Shown piece by piece: positions 17,235 through 24,522 of a stretch of DNA of 64,000 nucleotides (the first letter of the stretch is position 1; the number at the start of each line of letters is the position of its first letter). The DNA is from Kiritimatiellia bacterium (GTDB lineage Bacteria; Verrucomicrobiota; Kiritimatiellia; RFP12; UBA1067), in assembly GCA_017403825.1 (NCBI GenBank), contig JAFRDO010000026.1:1-64000 (forward strand), read 5' to 3'. The notes under the pieces are model-generated. The model did no database searches. It was not told the DNA's origin and saw nothing but the letters and a program-made list of their open reading frames with translations. Made by a program: the position numbers and the translations under genes.

Positions 17235-18298
17235 CACTTCGCCTCCTTCTCAATCGCGGCGACCACCTCGTCCGTCGACGGTATCATGCCGCCGACGCGG
17301 TTGCACATGGCCACGGGACGCGTGCAGCCCGTCGCAAGCAGCACGTCTTCGCGCATCTGGCCCATGTTGAGCTCGACGGTCAGGAAGCTCTTCACCTTCG
17401 CCGCCGCCTTCGCCAGCGCATCCTTCGGGAACGGATAGAGCGTTATCGGACGCACCATGCCCACCTTGATGCCGCGCTTGCGGCACTCGGCGATCGCGTT
17501 CTTCGAGACGCGGGCAGTTATGCCCGTCGAGACGACGCATATCTCCGCGTCGTCCATGAGGTAATCCTCCCAGCGGGCCTCCTCCTTCTCCAGCTGCGCG
17601 TAACGCTCGAAGCGGGAGAGGTTCGTCTTCTCCAGCTCGTCCGGCTTGAGGTAGAGGGAGTTTATGATGTTGTGGGGACGATTCATCTCCGTGCCGGTAG
17701 TCGCCCACGGCTTGCCCTTCATGACCTCCGCGGGATCGGTCTCGTCCTCCGGCAGCACGACCGGCTCCATCATCTGGCCCATCGTGCCGTCCGCAAGCAG
17801 CATCGCCGGCATGCGGTACTTCTCGCCCAGCTCGAACGCAAGCCGCGTAAGGTCGGCCATCTCCTGCACCGTCGCAGGCGCGAGGACTATGATGTGGAAG
17901 TCACCGTGGCCGGGGCCGCGCGTCATGAAGAAGTAGTCGGACTGCGACGGCTGAATGCCGCCGAGGCCGGGACCGCCGCGCTGCACGTTCACGATCAGAG
18001 CGGGCAGATCCGCGCCGGCGAGGTACGACATGCCCTCGGCCTTGAGCGAGATGCCCGGCGAGCTGGAGCTGGTCATAGCGCGGCGCCCGGTGGAGGCGCA
18101 CCCGTAGACCATGTTGATCGCGGCGATCTCGCTCTCCGCCTGGAGGAACGTGCCGCCGATCTTCGGCATGCGCTTGGCCATGTACGCCGCGATCTCCGTC
18201 TGCGGCGTGATCGGATACCCGAAATAGTGACGGCAGCCGCAGCGTATCGCCGCCTCGGCGATCGCCTCGTTGCCCTTCATCAGTGCCTTTTCGCCCAT
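17234..18298 (-). CDS. vorB: 2-oxoacid:ferredoxin oxidoreductase alpha subunit, VorB-type
   Basis: 354 residues from ATG 18298. [36 protein letters not shown], then [35 protein letters not shown], and [21 protein letters not shown], are the pyrimidine-binding features of this subunit. The [10 protein letters not shown] form and overall wording closely resemble clostridial VorB (3-methyl-2-oxobutanoate dehydrogenase), so branched-chain 2-oxoacids are my first guess, but KorA-type 2-oxoglutarate use cannot be excluded. It starts 4 nt after the ferredoxin subunit stop. Confidence 0.9.
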
Positions 18299-18302
18299 TG
18301 CG

Positions 18303-18509
18303 TCACCTCTCAACCGTTATTACGCAGTCGGGGCACATCAGCGCACACGACGCGCAGCCGACGCACTCGTCGGGCTTCGTCAGTTCCACCGGCGCGTGGC
18401 CCTTGTGATTCAATTTCGTCTTCGAGATGGCGAGAATCTTCTTGGGGCATGCGGTCACGCACAGCCCGCATCCCTTGCACAGGTCTTCCCTGAACGTCAG
18501 TTTAGCCAT
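18303..18509 (-). CDS. 2-oxoacid:ferredoxin oxidoreductase delta subunit (2x[4Fe-4S] ferredoxin)
   Basis: 68 residues from ATG 18509. The gene lies within a longer open frame whose upstream part is not coding. Two cluster motifs are present: CKGCGLCVTACP and CVGCASCALMCP, each CxxCxxCxxxCP. It passes electrons out of the VOR/KOR enzyme. The SD AAGGA precedes the start and the extended -10 box is 34 nt upstream. Confidence 0.93.
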   Translation of the reverse strand: MAKLTFREDLCKGCGLCVTACPKKILAISKTKLNHKGHAPVELTKPDECVGCASCALMCPDCVITVER

Positions 18510-18542
18510 TCCTTGTCTGTCTCCTTCACGTATTGGCTGCGT

Positions 18543-18551
18543 ATTATACCA
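18543..18551 (-). promoter_or_regulatory. Extended -10 TGGTATAAT of the VOR/KOR operon
   Basis: TTATGGTATAATAC on the minus strand, TATAAT at 18548-18543. It is followed by a 33-nt leader with a ribosome binding site, so this transcript is not leaderless. Confidence 0.7.
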
Positions 18552-18622
18552 TAAATCCGCCACGCCAATGCACGCAAACGACCGCAAGCAAAGGCGCGTT
18601 GACTGGCTGACGATGCGCGGCG

Positions 18623-19285
18623 TCAGTACTTGTCCGCGGCGTTTTTCATCGGCTGGATCTTGCCGAGGACAGGCACCGAGACGCGCTCCCACCGCACGAT
18701 CTTGTCGCCGTTGAGGCGGTTAACGTCCGCCTCAAGCCCTATGTCGAAATGAAGCCGGTATATGTTCGAGCCGTTCAGGTTCCGTGCGTCATAGCTCAGA
18801 ATGTCGGACATCACAGTGCAGTCCTCCGCAAGCGCCAACGCGCCGGGCCACAGCCAGCGCACGTGGCTGTCCTTGTCGGGAGTGCGCTCGTTGATCAGCA
18901 TCTTGCGGTCGCCTACCTGCCAGACAAGAAGGCGGACTGACGAGTCCGCCGTATTGCCGAGCGTCGCACCGACCGTATGCCCGCTCATCTCTACCGAGGT
19001 ACCTCCTTTAACATCGCTCTCATTCAGGCTCATTCCGCTCAACAGCCCGGAATAGTGGTTGCCGGAAATGTCGGGAGACGCCTTGAAAAGAAGCTTGTCT
19101 CGCAGCTCCCGCATGGCCAGCGACAGCTCAGACTCCGCCATCGCCGTATGTAGCATGCGCTGCGCGGAAATGAACGACGCCATGACCATGGCCAGCACGA
19201 GCACTCCAATCGACGCCGCGACCATCGTCTCGACAAGCGTGAAGCCTCTCCGGCCGCGCACCGTTCTCCCGACGGCCACCGTCAT
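18623..19285 (-). CDS. Type II/IV pseudopilin-like protein
   Basis: 220 residues from ATG 19285 (ATGA overlap with the gene before). The N terminus MTVAVGRTVRGRRGFTLVETMVAASIGVLVLAMVMASFISAQR is a class III signal: cleavage at G|FTLVE with Glu at +5 and a hydrophobic helix. The mature part has a long head domain with no family match I recognise. It resembles a minor pseudopilin of the GspJ/PilW kind in position and form. It is the third gene of an operon with a second pseudopilin and a TPR-MshEN protein; the ATPase GspE is 20 kb away. Confidence 0.82.
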   Translation of the reverse strand: MTVAVGRTVRGRRGFTLVETMVAASIGVLVLAMVMASFISAQRMLHTAMAESELSLAMRELRDKLLFKASPDISGNHYSGLLSGMSLNESDVKGGTSVEMSGHTVGATLGNTADSSVRLLVWQVGDRKMLINERTPDKDSHVRWLWPGALALAEDCTVMSDILSYDARNLNGSNIYRLHFDIGLEADVNRLNGDKIVRWERVSVPVLGKIQPMKNAADKY

Positions 19286-19800
19286 TCCAGCACCCCCCTG
19301 TCGATCGGACTCTTGTAGACGGACACCGGATGGCTGTAGTTTGCGCTCCCGCAGAGTCCGTTCAGGCACTTGCGGTCGCCCTCCGGCCCCCACTCAACGT
19401 CCACGTCAATCCTCTTCACCTTGACATTCGTCCCGTGCCGGGCGATGGCGCCGGTGCCTTCGCACATGACCACCCGCACGACGACGCGCGGATCGCCGCC
19501 TGTATGCTCGAAGTTAAGCACAGGACAGTCGTTAGTCGTCATCGCCATCGACGTGTCGGTCGCCGAGTCATAGGTGCGTCCCGGCGGCGCCACCGCAGGC
19601 AATTCGTCGTATGACTTGTTCAGCCACTTCCACGCCGTGTCCCACGCAAAGGCGTCAGCAGCCAGCAGCTCTGAGTTCTCGTGCGAAACCTTGGCGGAGA
19701 CAATAAGCCCCTCCATGAGCGCAAGCGTCATAAGCACGGCGATGGCGCCTGCCAGCATCATCTCCACGAGCGTGAAGCCACCTCTCATGCCCTTCGTCAC
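19282..19800 (-). CDS. Minor pseudopilin-like protein
   Basis: 172 residues if started at GTG 19800, chosen for its GTGA overlap; ATG 19788 is the alternative. MRGGFTLVEMMLAGAIAVLMTLALMEGLIVSAKVSHEN is again a prepilin signal (G|FTLVE) followed by a transmembrane helix. The soluble domain ends CLNGLCGSANYSHPVSVYKS. It overlaps both neighbours by 4 bases. It resembles GspI/GspJ-type minor pseudopilins but I cannot assign which. Confidence 0.8.
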   Translation of the reverse strand: MTKGMRGGFTLVEMMLAGAIAVLMTLALMEGLIVSAKVSHENSELLAADAFAWDTAWKWLNKSYDELPAVAPPGRTYDSATDTSMAMTTNDCPVLNFEHTGGDPRVVVRVVMCEGTGAIARHGTNVKVKRIDVDVEWGPEGDRKCLNGLCGSANYSHPVSVYKSPIDRGVLE

Positions 19801-20624
19801 GGCGGCGCCCCTCCCGGAAACGCCGCACCCAGCCACGCCTCCGCCGCAGAAGGAAGCGTCACGTAGAACCGGCACTTCATAACCTCTGAAAGACGCTCGC
19901 GCAACTTCTCGTCCGCCGGGTTGATCAGCGCGACCAGCGCGACCTCGCCTATCCTGGCGAAGGGAACGATTCCGCGGATGCGTAGCGTTTCCGCTGGAAA
20001 ACGGCCCAATATGTCGGCATTACGCTCGAACGGCGCGACCGGAACCGGTGGGGTCCCGAACCGATCGGCAAGGAATGCCAGACACTTCTCGCACAGTTCC
20101 AAATTCTCTTTTTCGAGAATCGCAAGTGCAGAAACGAGAAAAACAGCCCCTCCTGAAGGTGTCGATACTATCTGGTCTCGGAGGCGCATGGCGTCCTCTT
20201 CCGAAGCGATGACCCCGTTGGACCACAACAGCTCCACAAGCGCAACCTCGGAATCCACAGCAGCTTGCGTCTCCTCCGCCGCCAGTTCGGCCGGCGTAAG
20301 GGGCTTCGGTGTCTCGGGCACGAGCTCTGGACTGGGAGCCGTAAGGCGACGAATCTTCAGCACAAGAATCTTCGCCTCGTCCGTATCTATGTTCTCCAAT
20401 CGCGGCAGAAGACCCGCCGCCGCCGCCAAATCGCCCTGTTTCAGCAGGAGATTCGCCAGCGAAACGACGGTCTTCTTGCCCTTCTCGACCTCGCCAAGCT
20501 GATCGTACGCCACCGCCAGAAACTCCAGCGTGACGCGATCATCCGGCATCAGCTGGAGCATCTGCTCGAAGTACCTTACGCCTTCTTCGAGGCGCGCGTC
20601 GAATTTAGGTGCAGGTTCTGCCAT
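19797..20624 (-). CDS. TPR protein with a C-terminal MshEN (GspE N-terminal-like) domain
   Basis: 275 residues. The N-terminal 85 residues are TPR-like (EEGVRYFEQMLQLMPDDRVTLEFLAVAYDQLGEVEKG; LANLLLKQGDLAAAAGLL). The last 70, GRFPAETLRIRGIVPFARIGEVALVALINPADEKLRERLSEVMKCRFYVTLPSAAEAW, resemble the MshEN domain that precedes the ATPase in GspE and PilB (compare gspE at 40310-41992, which has IPVDIAKKYGVVPVVASEDSVTVALSDP). MshEN domains of some relatives bind cyclic di-GMP; here the ATPase is absent. It leads the pseudopilin operon. Confidence 0.78.
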   Translation of the reverse strand: MAEPAPKFDARLEEGVRYFEQMLQLMPDDRVTLEFLAVAYDQLGEVEKGKKTVVSLANLLLKQGDLAAAAGLLPRLENIDTDEAKILVLKIRRLTAPSPELVPETPKPLTPAELAAEETQAAVDSEVALVELLWSNGVIASEEDAMRLRDQIVSTPSGGAVFLVSALAILEKENLELCEKCLAFLADRFGTPPVPVAPFERNADILGRFPAETLRIRGIVPFARIGEVALVALINPADEKLRERLSEVMKCRFYVTLPSAAEAWLGAAFPGGAPP

Positions 20625-20675
20625 GACAGAACCGATTTAGCAGAAGGCGTGCCACAACGCCCCCGGAAGGACGTG

Positions 20676-21692
20676 TCACACGAACCTAATGTGGTAGGCG
20701 TTGCCATTGAACGTCGCGCCGCAGACGTATTGCGTGACATTCTCGCAGAACGGCGAACTGTACTCGAAATGCTTGTGTCCGCACAGGAGAGCCCTCAGGT
20801 TCTTCTGCTTCGGCAGCCATTCGACCAGCGTCTTGTTGATCTTGATGTCGCCCTTGCCGGGACACGCCGCGAGCCAGCCGCTGTTCAGGTCGGCGACGGA
20901 CTTCACAGCGTGGCGCGCCCAGTGGTTGGGAGTGGACTGTATAACGTCCACCGAATGCTGCGCGAGTTCCTGCGTGTAGAACGGAATGTGGTACGCGAGC
21001 ACCGTGGGCAGTCCCTTCGCGAACTCCGCCTTGATCGCGGCGAACTGCGCGTCGAACATGTCGTTGCTCATGCCCACGTTGTCGAACGTTACGATGTTGA
21101 CGCCGTTGACCACCTTGGACGCGCAGGTGATGGCGTTCGGGAAGGTCTTCTCCATGCGCTCCCTCGCGCCCTTCAGCCATTCCCGCTTCGGCCCCGGCTT
21201 CCCGCTGCCGCTGTACTCATGGTTTCCGATGGCGTAGAGCCACCTGCGCCCCGCCATGTCGCGGCGGGTCTGGGCGAGGCCGCATCCGGTCACGAAGTCC
21301 AGCAGGTCCCCCGTGTGCAGTATCGGCAACTCCTTCGCCTTGGCGTATGCGAGCGCGGCGGCGAACATCTCCACGTTCTTCGGGTGCCCGAACACCTTGA
21401 GCCTCGTGCGGAAATAGTCGAGGTCCTTCTTGTCCGACCTGGCGAGATCGGCGGAGTCAAGCAACACGAGATGCGAATCGGAGATGTGCAGCAACTCGAA
21501 CGGCTTCTTCGCCCCGACCTTTAGCTCAAGCATCGTCGGCTTGAAGCCCTCCATGACAGGAATGTCGAGAAGCGCATCGCCGACGACCTCCGGCTCGTAC
21601 CACTGCTGCCTGTCGTCCAGGGCAAAAAGCGGCAAAGCCCCTGCCGACGCGAACGCCGACGCTCCAAGCTTGATGAATGACCTTCTGTCCAT
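20676..21692 (-). CDS. Tat-exported calcineurin-like metallophosphoesterase (copy 2)
   Basis: 338 residues from ATG 21692. MDRRSFIKLGASAFASAGALPLFA is a twin-arginine signal (RRSFIK). The phosphoesterase motifs are in order: LLHISDSH (metal ligands D and H), HTGDLLDF, AIGNHEYSG, AYHIPFY and LCGHKHFE, a full dimetal site. Such enzymes hydrolyse phosphomonoesters, diesters or sugar phosphates; the substrate is not predictable. It is paralogous to the copy at 28285-29325 (both have VGAKKPF before the first motif). It is the last gene of the 13-kb secreted operon, starting 19 nt after the FAD oxidoreductase stop. Confidence 0.88.
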   Translation of the reverse strand: MDRRSFIKLGASAFASAGALPLFALDDRQQWYEPEVVGDALLDIPVMEGFKPTMLELKVGAKKPFELLHISDSHLVLLDSADLARSDKKDLDYFRTRLKVFGHPKNVEMFAAALAYAKAKELPILHTGDLLDFVTGCGLAQTRRDMAGRRWLYAIGNHEYSGSGKPGPKREWLKGARERMEKTFPNAITCASKVVNGVNIVTFDNVGMSNDMFDAQFAAIKAEFAKGLPTVLAYHIPFYTQELAQHSVDVIQSTPNHWARHAVKSVADLNSGWLAACPGKGDIKINKTLVEWLPKQKNLRALLCGHKHFEYSSPFCENVTQYVCGATFNGNAYHIRFV

Positions 21693-21711
21693 GATGCCTT
21701 CTCCCTCTCTT

Positions 21712-24522
21712 TCAGTAGACGCGGATTTCCTGAATGTATGCGGACGGCGCACCCCACGTGGCGTCCACCTTCACGTTTATAGCCGACACCTTCACCGCGT
21801 CGAACCGGTGCACCTGAAGCCGTTTCATGTTGTCCTTGACTTCCGCCAGCTTGCGCCATTTCCCGTCCGCAAGCCCCCAAAGCGAATAGTCTTTCACAAG
21901 CATCTTCGGCTTCGGCCACATGACTCCGCCGAACGTCAGCCCGGAGTCTAACACTATGCGAACCTCGCGCGCCGTCACCGGCTTCGGGAAGTCCAGCCGA
22001 ATCGCCTGCGGAAGCGGCTTCGCCGGATCCGACCGCCAGGCGTGCGTGCAGTGACCGTCCGCCGGATAGATGTCCGGACGCGAAAAGCCGTCTATCACAT
22101 ACTCCGGCCTGGAGTCCACGCTACCCGAGCGCAAGGGTTTCGTGTAGAAGGCAAGCTGGTAATAGTCCCTGATGTCAAAAACGCCGCCGTCCCTCACGTA
22201 TGCCATGCAACCGCCGTCGGAATAGACGTGGCTGCGCCGGAACCAGTCCACGCCCTTGCAGATCCGCACCTTCAGCCACACGTACTTCTTCGTCGGACTC
22301 AATGGAGCGGACGCTGCGAACCGCACGAACTGCGAACCGCCGCCCTTCGGCCCGATCTTTGCGGTCATCGTGCCGAGCGGAGAGCGCGCGTCTTTTGCAA
22401 TCTCGTCGGACTCCATCACGTCCATCACAAGGTCCTGCTCCGCACCTGTGCGGTTGCGCATGTAGCAGAAGACCTCCTCGATCCGCTCCGTATCGCCGCG
22501 CGGGAAGCAGGCCGCAAGCTCCAGCCACAGCGACTCGACGAACGCCCAGCAGGAGTTCACGCCGAGGAAATCCATGTCGTTCTCGTCGTAGGTGACACGC
22601 CGCATCGTGGACGTCGCCTTTACCTTCGCCGAGCGAGCCATGTCTAGCGGGTCCTCGTTCTTCACGCCGGGAATGAACTGGTCGTCCTTCAGCAGCGTCT
22701 GCTGTAGCGCCTTTATGCGCTTCATGCCCACGTCCCTGACGGACAGCCTCTCGCGCACCGCGATTGCGGCGGCGGTTCCGGTCGCCTGTCCGATCGTGAA
22801 GATCGTGCCCATGATGCGCGTGGAACCGAGCGCGGCGTGTGTGACGGAGATGTTGCGTCCCGCCATATAGAGGTTCGAGATGTCCTTGGAGTATATGCAG
22901 CGGTACGGAATGGTATAGATGCGCGTCTGGTCCACCGACCACCAGCCGTTGCCCTTGGGGTTCATTACGCCCATCGGGTCGTGCAGGTCGAGCGCCCACC
23001 CGCCGCACGTTATCGCATCCGGGAACCGCCTCCCCTCGCGGCAGTCTGTGGAGGTGAGCACGTAGTCCCCGACAAACCGCCAGCCCTCGCGCCGCCCGTT
23101 GTGTATCTTTATCTCGTCGAGTCTGCTCGCCCGCGCCTTGGCGCCGAACGTCGGGTGCTTCCTGAGCCAGCCCCAGTAGTCAAGGTGAATGCGGATAAGC
23201 TCGTCCCTCGCCCTTTCCGGGTCATCCAGGTCGTCGAACGTTCCGGGGTGCTCCAGCCACCACCTCGCCTGGATGCCGTTCACGTCCGGGCGGTTGAACC
23301 CCTCTGGCAGTATCTTCGCCCACTCCGGCACCTCGAACGGCTCCTCCTTGCCCGTGTCGTGGTAGACGTAGTCGTCGATGCAGCCGCTCATGGTGAGCGT
23401 ATCCGCCTTGTCGGGCGCGTCCTTCTCGCCGAACTCGCTCTTCGCCTCGCGTCCGTACATCTTCGCCGCGCCCGCGAAGTATCCAAGCCAGCCGTCGCCC
23501 GTGCCGTCGATGAACACCTTGCCTCGGTAGCGGACGCGTCCGCCCGTAAGCGTGCTGTTCGCCGTGACGGACACGATCCTGTCGCCCTTCCGCTCGGCGG
23601 CAAGGACGCGCTCGTTCGGACGCTCCGTTATCAGCGGCTCGGCGTCGACCATCATGCGGTAGGTCGCGCTTTCCGAGCAGCCCTTGCTCCGCCGCAAAAG
23701 CCGCGCCTCTTCCAGTATGCCGCCCTCGCGCGAATCGGCGACGCCGTCCTTGTAGTTGTTGCCGGAGCCGCCTATACTCGTATGTTGCTCGATGCTGTTG
23801 TTTCCGCCGAGAACCGGGCGGTCGTGCACGAGGAGCGTCTTCATGCCGTGCCTCGCGGCGGCGATGGACGCACCAAGCCCTCCGGGCCCAGCACCTACGA
23901 CCACAACATCGTATTCGCCGCCGTCGGCGATTGTCGGGTCGGCTCCCGAAAGCCTCCGTCGCTCGGACTCCAGCCGCTCGCCGCCGTCCGGCGGAACATA
24001 GCCGAGGTCGGTAGTGAGCAACACCGCGTCGCATCTGGCGAAGCCTCCGGCGAGATCGACAAGCGCAACCTCCGTCTTGCCAGCCGCAAGCGCGAAATCG
24101 CCAGCCTTCTCCCAACGCCAGCCCGGCTTCTTCGAAACGCCGAGGTCGCCGCTGCGCTTGCCGCCGATCTCAAGAGCGAACTTTCCCGGGGAGAACTCCG
24201 GCAGCCAGTCCTTGGTGCGAACCCACGCCCGCCAAGTGCCGGACGACGGTATCGTGACCTCGGTCTTCGCCGGGGCAAGCGGCTTCAGCACGCCCTTGGT
24301 GATGAGGTACGCGCTCCCCATCTTGTGGACGAACTGCGTGTCGATCTCCCAGCCGCCATAGTCGGAGAACTCCTCCGCCTCAAGCCACAGGAAGCCCTTG
24401 ACCGCCTCGCGGCACTCCTTCGCCGGGGCGCGGAATTTCTTCAGCGTCTCGGCTGGATCCTCCCCCGCCGAGGAAAGCGCCAGCAGAAGCGCGGCGCACA
24501 AGAGACGTCCACTCAACTTCAC
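21712..24522 (-). CDS. Secreted FAD-dependent oxidoreductase with N-terminal sugar-binding-like domain
   Basis: 936 residues. A signal peptide (MKLSGRLLCAALLLALSSAG) is followed by about 165 residues of beta-sandwich-like sequence (WLEAEEFSDYGGWEIDTQFVHKMG ... TWRAWVRTKDW) that I see often before FAD domains in PVC proteins. The FAD_oxidored domain begins with YDVVVVGAGPGGLGASIAAARHGMKTLLV near residue 205 and continues with PVLGGNNSIEQHTSIGG and VFIDGTGDGWLGYFAGA. The last 200 residues include a discoidin-like region (YVIDGFSRPDIYP; AREVRIVLDSG). Start GTG 24522 gives a GTGA overlap. A sugar or polyol oxidase role is inference. Confidence 0.87.
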   Translation of the reverse strand: MKLSGRLLCAALLLALSSAGEDPAETLKKFRAPAKECREAVKGFLWLEAEEFSDYGGWEIDTQFVHKMGSAYLITKGVLKPLAPAKTEVTIPSSGTWRAWVRTKDWLPEFSPGKFALEIGGKRSGDLGVSKKPGWRWEKAGDFALAAGKTEVALVDLAGGFARCDAVLLTTDLGYVPPDGGERLESERRRLSGADPTIADGGEYDVVVVGAGPGGLGASIAAARHGMKTLLVHDRPVLGGNNSIEQHTSIGGSGNNYKDGVADSREGGILEEARLLRRSKGCSESATYRMMVDAEPLITERPNERVLAAERKGDRIVSVTANSTLTGGRVRYRGKVFIDGTGDGWLGYFAGAAKMYGREAKSEFGEKDAPDKADTLTMSGCIDDYVYHDTGKEEPFEVPEWAKILPEGFNRPDVNGIQARWWLEHPGTFDDLDDPERARDELIRIHLDYWGWLRKHPTFGAKARASRLDEIKIHNGRREGWRFVGDYVLTSTDCREGRRFPDAITCGGWALDLHDPMGVMNPKGNGWWSVDQTRIYTIPYRCIYSKDISNLYMAGRNISVTHAALGSTRIMGTIFTIGQATGTAAAIAVRERLSVRDVGMKRIKALQQTLLKDDQFIPGVKNEDPLDMARSAKVKATSTMRRVTYDENDMDFLGVNSCWAFVESLWLELAACFPRGDTERIEEVFCYMRNRTGAEQDLVMDVMESDEIAKDARSPLGTMTAKIGPKGGGSQFVRFAASAPLSPTKKYVWLKVRICKGVDWFRRSHVYSDGGCMAYVRDGGVFDIRDYYQLAFYTKPLRSGSVDSRPEYVIDGFSRPDIYPADGHCTHAWRSDPAKPLPQAIRLDFPKPVTAREVRIVLDSGLTFGGVMWPKPKMLVKDYSLWGLADGKWRKLAEVKDNMKRLQVHRFDAVKVSAINVKVDATWGAPSAYIQEIRVY

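Noticed and set aside
19797..20624. A type II secretion ATPase in the pseudopilin operon
   Set aside because: The MshEN-like domain is present but there is no Walker A motif; the only ATPase is at 40310-41992.
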